From contig CAJGDZ010000049.1 in the NCBI GenBank assembly GCA_904502055.1, positions 1 through 10,845 on the forward strand: a stretch of 10,845 nucleotides of DNA, written 5' to 3'. This document shows, one piece after another, positions 1-6,881 of the stretch (position 1 is the stretch's first letter; each line of letters opens with the position of its first letter). This DNA comes from an uncultured Clostridia bacterium. GTDB lineage: Bacteria > Bacillota > Clostridia > Oscillospirales > CAG-272. The position numbers and the translations under genes were made by a program. The notes beneath the pieces were generated by a model. That model was not told the origin of the DNA, ran no database searches, and saw nothing but the letters and a program-made list of their open reading frames with translations.

Positions 1-141
1 GCCTCCCTCCGAGAGGGAGGGGGACCGCCTGTGGCGGTGGAAGGAGCCTGCGCGACTTCATTGTGCTTGCAGACTCTACTGCCGCGCGGGCTCCCTCAGT
101 CGCCTACTCGGCGCCAGCTCCCTCCCGGAGGGAGCCTTTCA
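1..141. repeat. Structured GC-rich intergenic repeat (MITE/REP-like), left end outside window
   Basis: This gene-free stretch is a chain of inverted repeats. CCTCCCT (2-8) pairs with AGGGAGG (14-20). ACCGCC (24-29) pairs with GGCGGT (33-38). A 12-bp stem with one G-T pair joins 43-54 to 83-94 around a 28-nt loop. CGCC (101-104) pairs with GGCG (110-113), and GCTCCCT (117-123) pairs with AGGGAGC (129-135). As an alternative, GGCTCCCTC (89-97) can pair with GAGGGAGCC (128-136) and enclose the 101-113 hairpin. No open frame with a ribosome binding site is seen. Similar GGAGGGAGC-type hairpin clusters are, from memory, common between genes in gut Clostridia, so a non-autonomous dispersed element is the likely explanation. 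Only one copy is visible here, so its repeated nature is inference. Positions 142-202 hold nothing recognisable. Confidence 0.5.
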
Positions 142-202
142 ACCGATAACGTTCGTGCAAGCATAGCCATTCAAACACACCGATAAATCAAAATTTGAAA
201 AA

Positions 203-230
203 GAAAACGGAGTCAGAAGACTCCGTTTTC
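203..230 (-). terminator. Rho-independent terminator of the rubrerythrin gene
   Basis: A perfect 12-bp inverted repeat, GAAAACGGAGTC (203-214) and GACTCCGTTTTC (219-230), has an AGAA tetraloop. Read leftward, it is followed by a T-rich tract (the complement of 190-202). The rubrerythrin stop codon (229-231) lies at the foot of the stem. The A/T-rich lower stem would also supply an A-tract for rightward transcripts, so it may work in both directions. Confidence 0.85.
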
Positions 231-789
231 AGCTTTTCTTTTTGAAATACCCCTGAGCGTGTGAGCAGACGGGGCAGATCTTGGGCGGCTCCTTGCCAAT
301 GGCAATGTGACCGCAGTTGAGGCAGATCCACGCCGTCGAATCACTGTCCGAGGTAAAGCACTTGCCGCCCTTCACGTCGTTCAGATACTCCAGATAGCGC
401 TTCTCGTGATGCTTTTCGATGGCCGCCACGCGCGCAAACATATCCGCGATGGCGTCAAGTCCCTCCTCGCGCGCCGTTTTTTCAAAATCGGCGTACATGG
501 TCTCCCACTCAAAGTGCTCGCCGCCGGCCGCCGCATCCAGATTTTTCTCGGTCGAGGACCAGCCACCGAGATAGCGGAACCAGATCTCGGCATGCTCGCG
601 CTCGTTTTCCGCGGTCGTTCGGAAAATGTCGGCGATCTCCACAAAGCCGTCATTTTTTGCCTTTTTGGCAAACCAGTGATACCTCAGACACGCCTGCGAC
701 TCGCCGGAAAGCGCGGTGTGCAGATTTTGCTCGGTCTTGGTACCCTTCAGCATTTCGGGCGTAACGCCCTTTTTGACGTAATTTTCCAT
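229..789 (-). CDS. Rubrerythrin (non-haem di-iron peroxidase with rubredoxin-like domain)
   Basis: A 186-residue cytoplasmic protein that reduces hydrogen peroxide with electrons from NAD(P)H through rubredoxin or its reductase, a standard oxidative-stress defence of anaerobes. The N-terminal four-helix ferritin-like domain (about 15-135) carries the expected di-iron ligands: E20, the E63-R-E-H66 pair, E91 and E94, and E125 with H128. The C-terminal rubredoxin-like domain has two Cys pairs, C156-L-N-C159 and C172-P-V-C175, for a single Fe(SCys)4 centre. Length and order match classical rubrerythrin. The ATG is supported by GGAGG at 799-803, 9 nt upstream. It lies 45 nt downstream of the GNAT gene on the same strand and may be read with it; I see no clear promoter in the gap. 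I leave the symbol empty because several rbr paralogs usually exist. Confidence 0.95.
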   Translation of the reverse strand: MENYVKKGVTPEMLKGTKTEQNLHTALSGESQACLRYHWFAKKAKNDGFVEIADIFRTTAENEREHAEIWFRYLGGWSSTEKNLDAAAGGEHFEWETMYADFEKTAREEGLDAIADMFARVAAIEKHHEKRYLEYLNDVKGGKCFTSDSDSTAWICLNCGHIAIGKEPPKICPVCSHAQGYFKKKS

Positions 790-834
790 CCTTTATTACC
801 TCCGTTTCTATCGGAAGTATGGACGGAAAATTTT

Positions 835-1416
835 TCATTTATTCGCCTTTTTAAAAGTTTCTGCCAGGATCGCGCAGGTGCCGATGTCGCGGTAGATCTC
901 CTTAATCCGCATCTGCCCGTAAGCAATGCCCTCAAATCGCATACCCACCTTTTCCATCACGCGCCGCGATGCCTCGTTGTCGGCAACATACTTTGCCTCA
1001 ATGCGGTGCAAGCCAACCGTCTCAAAGCCAAACGCCAGCACCGCGCGAAGCGCCTCGGGGGCAATGCCCCGCCCGCGGTATTCGGGATTGATCACGTATC
1101 CCACCTCGGCCGCGTCGTGCGGAAAATGAAAGCGCGTAAAGCCGCAGGTGCCGATCATTTTGTTCTCCGCCTTGAGAATGACCGCCCAATCGTAAAAGTC
1201 CCCCAGCCGATAATGGTGTGACAAATGCGCCAGATATTCCTTGGTATAGTCCACGCTCGTGTGCGGACTCCAGGTCAGATATTGGGTGACGTCGGGACGG
1301 CGGGCATATTCGTACATATCGTAGCAGTCGCCTACCAGCATACGGCGAAGCAAAAGCCGCTCGGTCTCAAGCGTCGGCATATGCGAAAAAATCGAGTAAA
1401 TATCCTCACATTTCAT
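835..1416 (-). CDS. GNAT-family N-acetyltransferase (RimJ/RimL type)
   Basis: A 193-residue protein of the Acetyltransf_3/RimJ-RimL group, which moves an acetyl group from acetyl-CoA to an amine, often a protein N-terminus or small molecule. Family marks are the opening LETERLLLRR (16-25), the strand VGYVINPEY (105-113) leading into the acetyl-CoA pyrophosphate loop R114-G-R-G-I-A, and the helix with N147 and SRRVMEKVGM (150-159). The C-terminus YRDIGTCAIL is also typical. The substrate cannot be told from sequence. The start at 1416 has GGAG at 1424-1427, 7 nt upstream. Met13 fits the usual family start better by alignment, but it has no ribosome binding site. The gene sits just upstream of the rubrerythrin gene; a functional link is not evident. 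Confidence 0.88.
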   Translation of the reverse strand: MKCEDIYSIFSHMPTLETERLLLRRMLVGDCYDMYEYARRPDVTQYLTWSPHTSVDYTKEYLAHLSHHYRLGDFYDWAVILKAENKMIGTCGFTRFHFPHDAAEVGYVINPEYRGRGIAPEALRAVLAFGFETVGLHRIEAKYVADNEASRRVMEKVGMRFEGIAYGQMRIKEIYRDIGTCAILAETFKKANK

Positions 1417-1526
1417 ACGTAAACTCCATTCTCAAAATAACCGAAAGCACAAGAGAAAGCCCGAAAAAGACGAGGACAGTCGGGAGTCTCCTTGCTATAA
1501 TATGTCAAACGGGACACAAAAAGCAC

Positions 1527-2501
1527 TCAGCCTCTTTTTCGGCTTCCGTGCCGGAATTCGCTCGGCGTCATGCCCGAATAGGTCTTGAAATTGCCGTACA
1601 GCGAGACGGCGTCGCGGTACCCCACCGATTCGGCGATCTGCTCAATGCTGTAGTCGGTAAACAAAAGCTGAGACTCCACCTTTTTCATGCGTTGCTCGGT
1701 GAGAAGTGCACGGAAGGTGCTCCCCGTTTCCTTTCGCACAAGTGCCGAAAAATATTTGGGGTGATACCCGAACACCGCCGCCGCCGACTCGACCGTCGCA
1801 CTCTGCAAATTTTCAACCAAATAGGTCTCCAGCCTCTCGGAAAATCCGCCCTCGGCTTGCTTTGGATACTTGCGAAGAAGCTCGGCAAACAAAAGAAGCA
1901 AAACGCTCTCCAGCACCGCCGCCGAGTAGCCGTCGCTCCGAAGGATCTCCCCGACCAAAAGCTCCACAATGATCTCCGCCGAGTCCGAAAGCTCCTTGAA
2001 TTCGCGGTACGCCTCGCTGCCGCCCACGCTGAGAAAGCGGTTAAAAAAGCCGTCCAGCTTGTTGTCACGAATGACGGCGGCATAGACCGCCCGTCCGAAA
2101 AAGCGGCGCGAGAGCAGAATGTTGAGCACCACGTCACGCCCTCCGTCAAAATCGGTCAGATAGTGCGTGGCACTGGGATTGTGTATGCAAGCGTCGCCCT
2201 TGGCGAGCGTGATACGGCTTCCGCCCACGCAGTCGGTCACACTGCCGCGGCAAACGTAAATGATCTCCACAAAATCGTGGCAATGCGGCACGCCGTTGAA
2301 TTCCTCAGTGTGAAGGCTGACAAAAACCTCCCCCTTGCCCGCCAGCAGACGGTCAGGAAGCGAAAGCGACGGGTGCGCGGCAAAAAAAGAGGCCAGATCG
2401 CCAAAGCTCTCGCCGCCCGACACCTCGCGCGCCCATTCCAGCGTCTGCCCCGCGATCTCCTCGCCGCGTGCAAGAAGCGCCTTCAAAAGCTCCTTTTTCA
2501 C
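1527..2501 (-). CDS. AraC-family transcriptional regulator, probable rhamnose-operon activator
   Basis: A 324-residue one-component regulator. A short helical N-terminus (1-50) is followed by an AraC-type cupin sensor fold (about 55-135) with H73-C-H75 and E79 in the first barrel motif and the G102-D turn. A helical linker follows, then a C-terminal DNA-binding domain (about 222-320) with two helix-turn-helix units: 236-258 (ESAAAVFGYHPKYFSALVRKE) and 285-308, ending in the family signature YSGMTPSEFR (308-317). Translation starts at a GTG (2501-2499): an ATG two bases upstream runs straight into TGA, while GGGGG at 2509-2513 lies 7 nt before the GTG. It is divergent from rhaA and shares its control region, which suggests it controls the rhamnose operon and itself. 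The ligand (L-rhamnose or a rhamnoside) is inference. I do not call it rhaS or rhaR, because similarity to the enterobacterial pair is only at family level. No convincing terminator is seen at 1417-1526. Confidence 0.9.
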   Translation of the reverse strand: MKKELLKALLARGEEIAGQTLEWAREVSGGESFGDLASFFAAHPSLSLPDRLLAGKGEVFVSLHTEEFNGVPHCHDFVEIIYVCRGSVTDCVGGSRITLAKGDACIHNPSATHYLTDFDGGRDVVLNILLSRRFFGRAVYAAVIRDNKLDGFFNRFLSVGGSEAYREFKELSDSAEIIVELLVGEILRSDGYSAAVLESVLLLLFAELLRKYPKQAEGGFSERLETYLVENLQSATVESAAAVFGYHPKYFSALVRKETGSTFRALLTEQRMKKVESQLLFTDYSIEQIAESVGYRDAVSLYGNFKTYSGMTPSEFRHGSRKRG

Positions 2502-2522
2502 ATGAGCACCCCCTTTTTCTTC

Positions 2523-2551
2523 ATTGTATCACCTTCCCCTCGCCTTGTCAA
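2523..2551 (-). promoter_or_regulatory. Promoter of the AraC-family regulator gene
   Basis: On the minus strand TTGACA (2551-2546) and TACAAT (2528-2523) are separated by exactly 17 nt, one mismatch from the sigma-A consensus. A start near 2516 would give a leader of only about 15 nt before the GTG. The -35 box overlaps the left arm of the inverted repeat at 2548-2583, a layout that suggests autorepression. Confidence 0.75.
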
Positions 2552-2583
2552 GAAATCTTACCAAATTTAAGTAAATTTCTTGA
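2548..2583. promoter_or_regulatory. Inverted-repeat operator between regulator gene and rhaA
   Basis: TCAAGAAAT (2548-2556) and ATTTCTTGA (2575-2583) are perfect inverted 9-mers. After a single extra C (2557) the symmetry continues with TTAC (2558-2561) and GTAA (2571-2574), around a 9-nt A/T centre. Two AAATTT direct repeats (2563-2568, 2573-2578) also lie one helical turn apart, a spacing AraC dimers often use. The element ends 9 nt before the -35 of rhaA and overlaps the -35 of the regulator gene, so one bound dimer could activate rightward and repress leftward transcription. Binding by the neighbouring AraC protein is inference. Confidence 0.6.
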
Positions 2584-2592
2584 TAATAACCA

Positions 2593-2622
2593 TTGAAAAG
2601 CTATAAGAAAACCTTATATAAT
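2593..2622 (+). promoter_or_regulatory. Promoter of the rhaA-GH106 operon
   Basis: TTGAAA (2593-2598) and a perfect TATAAT (2617-2622) are spaced by 18 nt, slightly longer than the ideal 17, which fits a promoter that needs an activator. Transcription would begin near 2629, leaving a leader of about 46 nt. An 8-bp inverted repeat (2610-2617 and 2621-2628) covers the -10 box. Confidence 0.7.
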
Positions 2623-2674
2623 AAGGTTAGAAATCTATGTGTCCGAAAAGGACGTAATAAAGGAGGATTTTATC

Positions 2675-3916
2675 ATGAGTGAACTTTATTCTTTGGCTAA
2701 GAAAACCTATGCAGACCTCGGTGTCGATACCGAAAAGGCGCTTGCCGCTATGCGCGACATCGTTGTTTCCGTTCATTGCTGGCAGGGTGACGACGTGGGC
2801 GGCTTTGACAGCCCCGCGGCCCTCTCGGGCGGCATCCAGACCACGGGTAACTACCCCGGCAAGGCAAGAACGCCCGATGAGCTTATGGCCGATCTTGACA
2901 AGGCCTTTTCTCTCATTCCCGGCAAGAAAAAGCTGAACATTCACGCTTGCTACGCCATCTTTGAGGAGGGCGAGTACGCCGACCGCGACGCCATCGCGCC
3001 GAAGCACTTTGCCAAGTGGCTGGCCTTCGCCAAGGAGCGCGGTATGGGCATCGACTTCAACCCCACCTTTTTCGCACACCCGATGGTAAAGGATAACCTT
3101 ACCCTCTCCTCACCCGACGAGACGGTCCGTAAGTTCTGGGTGGAGCACGGCAAGCGTTGCCTTGAGATCGCCGACTACTTTGCCAAACAGACCGGTGAGC
3201 CCTGCGTGATCAACTACTGGATCCCCGACGGCTACAAGGACATTCCCGCCGACCGCATCGGTCCTCGCGCCCGCTTCAAGCAGTCGATGGACGAGATCCT
3301 CTCCATCCCCTACGACAAGAACAACGTCTACGTTACGCTGGAATCCAAGGTGTTCGGCATCGGCCTTGAGTCCTACACCGTCGGCTCGGCCGAGTTCTGC
3401 CTGTCCTACGCCGCCCAGAAGGGTATCACGCCGCTGATGGACAACGGACACTATCACCCCACCGAGGTGGTTTCGGATAAGATCTCCTCGCTGCTTCTCT
3501 TCCACGACAAGATCGCGCTTCACGTTACGCGCCCCGTGCGCTGGGACAGCGACCACGTTGTGCTTTTCGACGACGAGACCCGCGAGATCGCCAAGGAGAT
3601 CGTCCGCAACGACGCGCTTGACCGCGTATTCATCGCCACCGACTACTTTGACGCCGGCATCAACCGCATCTCCGCGTGGGTAACCGGTGTACGCAACGTG
3701 CGCAAGGCACTTCTTTACGCCCTTCTTGAGCCGAGTGCCAAGATGAAGGAGCTTCAGGAATCCGGGAATATGACCGCGCTTATGGTGATGAGCGAGGATC
3801 TCAAGACCGCACCCTTCGGTGCCGTTTGGGAGGAATATCTGGAGCGCGAGGGCGTAAAGTCCAACTATTTGAGTGAGATCTGCAGCTATGAGAAAGAGGT
3901 TCTCTCCCTGCGCTGA
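2675..3916 (+). CDS. rhaA: L-rhamnose isomerase
   Basis: A 413-residue cytoplasmic metalloenzyme that interconverts L-rhamnose and L-rhamnulose, the first step of the phosphorylating rhamnose pathway. It aligns by eye along its whole length with E. coli RhaA (419 residues), including HCWQGDDV (34-41), GGIQTTGNYPGKAR (52-65), NYWIPDGYKDI (180-190) and RPVRWDSDHVV (286-296). The metal ligands are conserved at a constant offset of 11 from the E. coli numbering: E223, D256, H283 and D323 for the structural Mn site, and H259, D291 and D293 for the catalytic site. The chosen ATG has AAAGGAGG at 2659-2666, 8 nt upstream. An in-frame GTG at 2639 would add 12 residues that RhaA proteins lack and has no ribosome binding site. 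It is the first gene of an operon with two GH106-like enzymes; the first of these follows after 12 nt. Confidence 0.97.
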   Translation: MSELYSLAKKTYADLGVDTEKALAAMRDIVVSVHCWQGDDVGGFDSPAALSGGIQTTGNYPGKARTPDELMADLDKAFSLIPGKKKLNIHACYAIFEEGEYADRDAIAPKHFAKWLAFAKERGMGIDFNPTFFAHPMVKDNLTLSSPDETVRKFWVEHGKRCLEIADYFAKQTGEPCVINYWIPDGYKDIPADRIGPRARFKQSMDEILSIPYDKNNVYVTLESKVFGIGLESYTVGSAEFCLSYAAQKGITPLMDNGHYHPTEVVSDKISSLLLFHDKIALHVTRPVRWDSDHVVLFDDETREIAKEIVRNDALDRVFIATDYFDAGINRISAWVTGVRNVRKALLYALLEPSAKMKELQESGNMTALMVMSEDLKTAPFGAVWEEYLEREGVKSNYLSEICSYEKEVLSLR

Positions 3917-3928
3917 ACGGAGGTTGCT

Positions 3929-6877
3929 ATGCTGAAAACCCTGATCCAAGAAACCAAGCAAAACGCACTGTCCTACGGCAGCCTTCCCTTCTGGTCCTGG
4001 AACGACAAATTCGAGGACGAGGAGCTTCGCCGTCAGATCCGCAATATGCACGATCTGGGAATGAACGGCTTTTTCATGCACGCCCGTAACGGTCTTGTGA
4101 CCGAATATCTGTCGGACGAATGGTACCACGCCATCAACGTCTGCATCGACGAGGCAAAAAAGCTGGGCATGGAGGCGTGGTCATACGATGAGTATGGCTT
4201 TCCGTCCGGCTTCGCCGGCGGAAAGCTTCTTACAGACCCTCAAAACTTCGCGTGCTTCATCAAGCACGCGGTGTCGGAGTCCTATCCCGAGAACGAAGCT
4301 CTTGCCGTTTACGTGATCGAAAACGACCGCGCACGCCGCGTCTTTGCCTCGGTCGAGGGCGCAACCGAATATCATGTGATCACCGTCGGCTACGACAGCT
4401 CATACGTGGACACGCTGGATAAGCGCGTGATCGCCCGCTTTATCGAGGTCACCCACGAGGATTACAAAAAGCGGATCGCCAAGGAGGACTTTGGTACCGC
4501 GATGCCCGGCTTCTTCATCGACGAGCCGCAGTTCTACCGTTGCGCCACGCCCTGGTCAAGCATTCTTGCCGAGAGCTTCCGTGAGCGCTTCGGCTATGAC
4601 ATCATGGACAACCTTGTTGCCCTCTTTGTCCACTGTGAGGGATTCCGCGAGATCCGCTTCGACTATCACAAGCTGATCACCGACCTCTTCATAAACGCCT
4701 TCGGCAAGCAGGTCTACGATTGGTGCGAGGCCAACGGCTGTCAGCTCACGGGACACACCGTGGAGGAAAACTTCCTTCACACCCAGATCAGCCGATGCGG
4801 CTCGGCAATGCGCTTCTATCAATATGAGCACATCCCCGGCATCGACTATCTCGGACGCAGACTCAGCTTTAAGTCCGATAGCCTGCCCCGTCAGCTCGGC
4901 TCGGTAGCCGCACAGCTTGGCAAAAAGAAGGTGCTTACGGAGACCTTCGGCTGCTGCGGCTGGGACACGCCTCCCCGTGAGCTGAAAAACATTCTCGACT
5001 ATCAGTTTGCCGGCGGCATCAATCTGGTCTGCCAGCACCTGTATACCTATTCCGCACGCGGCGAGCGCAAGCACGATTATCCGCTTCACTTCTCGGAGTA
5101 TCTGCCCTGGCAGAAGCACCTGCGTGAATTCAACGAGCACTACAACAATCTCGGCTATCTGCTCTCGCGTGGCGAGGAACACGTGCACACGCTGGTGATC
5201 CATCCCATTCACAACGCCTATATGTATTTCGATCACGAGGATCAGGCGGCATCGGTAGCCGAGCAGGACAAGGCCTTCCGCGCGCTTTCGGACTTGCTTT
5301 CGCGCCATCAGGTCGCCTACCACTACGGCGACGAGGACATCATGGCCGAGCTGGCACACGTGGAGGGCAACACGCTCGTGGTCGGAAACGGCCGCTACGA
5401 TAAGGTTTTGATCCCGAACGTAGAGTCATTGGACAGCTCCACCGTCGCACTTCTTAAGGAATTTGCGGCAAACGGCGGCACCGTGATCCTCGAGGGGAAT
5501 CCCCCCACGCTTGCGGACGCACGCCCCGCCGACTATTCGTGGCTTGAGGCCACAATGACGCTTGACGGGCTTCTGGAATCCCAGGAACTCACGGTCCGCA
5601 CGGCCACAGGCGAAAATCTTGACAATTGCCGCGTAATGGCACGCATTAAGGACGGCAAGCGATTCTTCTTTGTCACCAATATGGGCGGCGGACGTTATGA
5701 GGATCTTCGCATCCGCGTCAAGCATTGCGAAAACCTGGTAAAACTGGACATTTCCACGCTGGCGGTCTTGCCTGTTTACGGCGAAAAGCAACCGGGCGGC
5801 GACTTCCTTATGGCTCTCAACCTTGTCGGCTCGGAATCCTTTATCCTGGTCGAAAGCGACGAGGCCGCACCGCTCCCCCTCGCCAATTTCTGCGCCGCGG
5901 ACGCTCCCTGCTTCCTGCCGCCGAAAACCCTGACACTGCTTGATCAGCCCGAAAACACCGTAACGCTTGATACCGTAAGCTATTCCTTTGACGGCAAGAG
6001 CTTCTCAAAGGAAATGCCGCTGATGGCCTTGCGTGACGAGCTTTTGCACAAGCGCTATCGCGGCGATCTGTACGTCAAGCAACGCTTTGTGATCCGCGAG
6101 CTTCCCGCCTCGCTATCGATAGCCTGCGAGAAAATGCCCTATCTCTCCTTTGCCGTAAACGGCAAGGAGCTTACGCTTTCGGATGCGCTCTGGCGCGAGC
6201 CCAGCTTCCGCACCGCCGATATTCTCCCCTTTGTGAGGGTGGGCGAAAATGAGATCGTGTATAAGATCGACTACTTCCAACGCGATTTTGTGTATTACGT
6301 TCTCTACGAATGCGGCGAGGCAAACAGCCTTGCCACCAGCCTGACCTTTGACACCGAGCTGGCCGAGACCTATCTCTTCGGTGATTTTGCGGTCACCACA
6401 GAAGGCGAGTTCCAGTTCAGCCGTGGCGCATACTGCTATTTCGGTGATTTTGCCGTTCAGAAGAGCAAGAATACGGTGGAGATCCAAAACGTCATTATGG
6501 ACGGACTTCCCTTCTTTGCCGGCTCGCTTCGCCTTGGCTTTGACCGCGTATGGAAGCCGGGCGATCCCACCGTTCTTAAGCTCGACGGCCAATACGCCGT
6601 TTGCGAGGTTCTCTGCAACGGAAAGCGCGCGGACACCGTGATGTTCGGCAAGCGCTCCGACCTTGCACCTTATCTTGCCGAGGGCAACAACCGCATCGAG
6701 CTTGTCCTTTACAACTCCAACCGCAACCTTCTCGGTCCTCTTCATCACCCCGAGCTTGAGCCCTATAACGTTTATCCCGGCTCCTTCACCTGTGAAAACC
6801 GCTGGGAAAACGGGAAGTCCGCCGGTTATCTTGACGACCGATACTGCTTTGTCCGCTTCGGACTTGATTGTGAGTGA
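3929..6877 (+). CDS. GH106-like glycoside hydrolase, probable intracellular alpha-L-rhamnosidase (copy 1)
   Basis: A 982-residue protein resembling the Glyco_hydro_106 family, whose studied members are inverting alpha-L-rhamnosidases. The N-terminal catalytic barrel region (about 10-400) shows family-type signatures: PFWSWND (20-26), GFFMHAR (47-53), WSYDEYGFPSGFAGG (84-98), FFIDEPQ (195-201), TGHTVEE (274-280) and LTETFGCCGWD (336-346). Conserved acids E199, E280 and E338 are the best active-site candidates; E199 and E338 look the likelier catalytic pair, but I cannot assign roles. A flavodoxin-like region (about 418-530) and C-terminal beta-sandwich modules (about 680-980) follow. There is no signal peptide or membrane segment, so it should act in the cytosol on imported oligosaccharides, unlike the exported GH106 enzymes of Bacteroides. 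GGAGG (3919-3923) lies 5 nt before the ATG. Its placement directly behind rhaA supports rhamnose release; activity on another deoxysugar remains possible. Confidence 0.85.
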   Translation: MLKTLIQETKQNALSYGSLPFWSWNDKFEDEELRRQIRNMHDLGMNGFFMHARNGLVTEYLSDEWYHAINVCIDEAKKLGMEAWSYDEYGFPSGFAGGKLLTDPQNFACFIKHAVSESYPENEALAVYVIENDRARRVFASVEGATEYHVITVGYDSSYVDTLDKRVIARFIEVTHEDYKKRIAKEDFGTAMPGFFIDEPQFYRCATPWSSILAESFRERFGYDIMDNLVALFVHCEGFREIRFDYHKLITDLFINAFGKQVYDWCEANGCQLTGHTVEENFLHTQISRCGSAMRFYQYEHIPGIDYLGRRLSFKSDSLPRQLGSVAAQLGKKKVLTETFGCCGWDTPPRELKNILDYQFAGGINLVCQHLYTYSARGERKHDYPLHFSEYLPWQKHLREFNEHYNNLGYLLSRGEEHVHTLVIHPIHNAYMYFDHEDQAASVAEQDKAFRALSDLLSRHQVAYHYGDEDIMAELAHVEGNTLVVGNGRYDKVLIPNVESLDSSTVALLKEFAANGGTVILEGNPPTLADARPADYSWLEATMTLDGLLESQELTVRTATGENLDNCRVMARIKDGKRFFFVTNMGGGRYEDLRIRVKHCENLVKLDISTLAVLPVYGEKQPGGDFLMALNLVGSESFILVESDEAAPLPLANFCAADAPCFLPPKTLTLLDQPENTVTLDTVSYSFDGKSFSKEMPLMALRDELLHKRYRGDLYVKQRFVIRELPASLSIACEKMPYLSFAVNGKELTLSDALWREPSFRTADILPFVRVGENEIVYKIDYFQRDFVYYVLYECGEANSLATSLTFDTELAETYLFGDFAVTTEGEFQFSRGAYCYFGDFAVQKSKNTVEIQNVIMDGLPFFAGSLRLGFDRVWKPGDPTVLKLDGQYAVCEVLCNGKRADTVMFGKRSDLAPYLAEGNNRIELVLYNSNRNLLGPLHHPELEPYNVYPGSFTCENRWENGKSAGYLDDRYCFVRFGLDCE

Positions 6878-6881
6878 AACT

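Noticed and set aside
307..1221. Long rightward open frame opposite the rubrerythrin and GNAT genes
   Set aside because: It crosses two genes with clear families on the other strand and shows no recognisable domain; it is a by-product of GC-rich codons.
1378..1380. Alternative GNAT start at Met13
   Set aside because: It fits family alignments but has no ribosome binding site, whereas the ATG at 1416 has GGAG 7 nt upstream.
1443..1500. CCCGA...TCGGG pairing as a terminator of the AraC-family gene
   Set aside because: Only 5 bp with a long loop and no T-run on the minus strand; too weak to call.
1496..1508. TATAAT (plus strand, 1496-1501) beside TTGACA (minus strand, 1508-1503) as a promoter
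   Set aside because: The two boxes are on opposite strands, and neither has a good partner at 16-18 nt; the promoter of the GNAT gene remains unidentified.
1548..2570. Long rightward open frame opposite the AraC-family gene
   Set aside because: Antisense to a protein with clear cupin and helix-turn-helix signatures; rich in Arg/Lys and without a domain.
2639..2674. Upstream in-frame GTG start for rhaA
   Set aside because: No ribosome binding site before it, and the consensus AAAGGAGG would then lie inside the coding region, 8 nt before the ATG at 2675.
3110..4129. Leftward open frame opposite rhaA and the first GH106-like gene
   Set aside because: Antisense shadow spanning two confidently assigned genes; similar shadows at 4556-5359, 6113-6922 and 9072-9926 were dropped for the same reason.
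6663..6881. 73-codon N-terminal extension of the second GH106-like protein
   Set aside because: It overlaps the end of the first GH106-like gene in another frame, has no similarity to the paralog, and the paralog's own N-terminus aligns exactly with ATG 6882.
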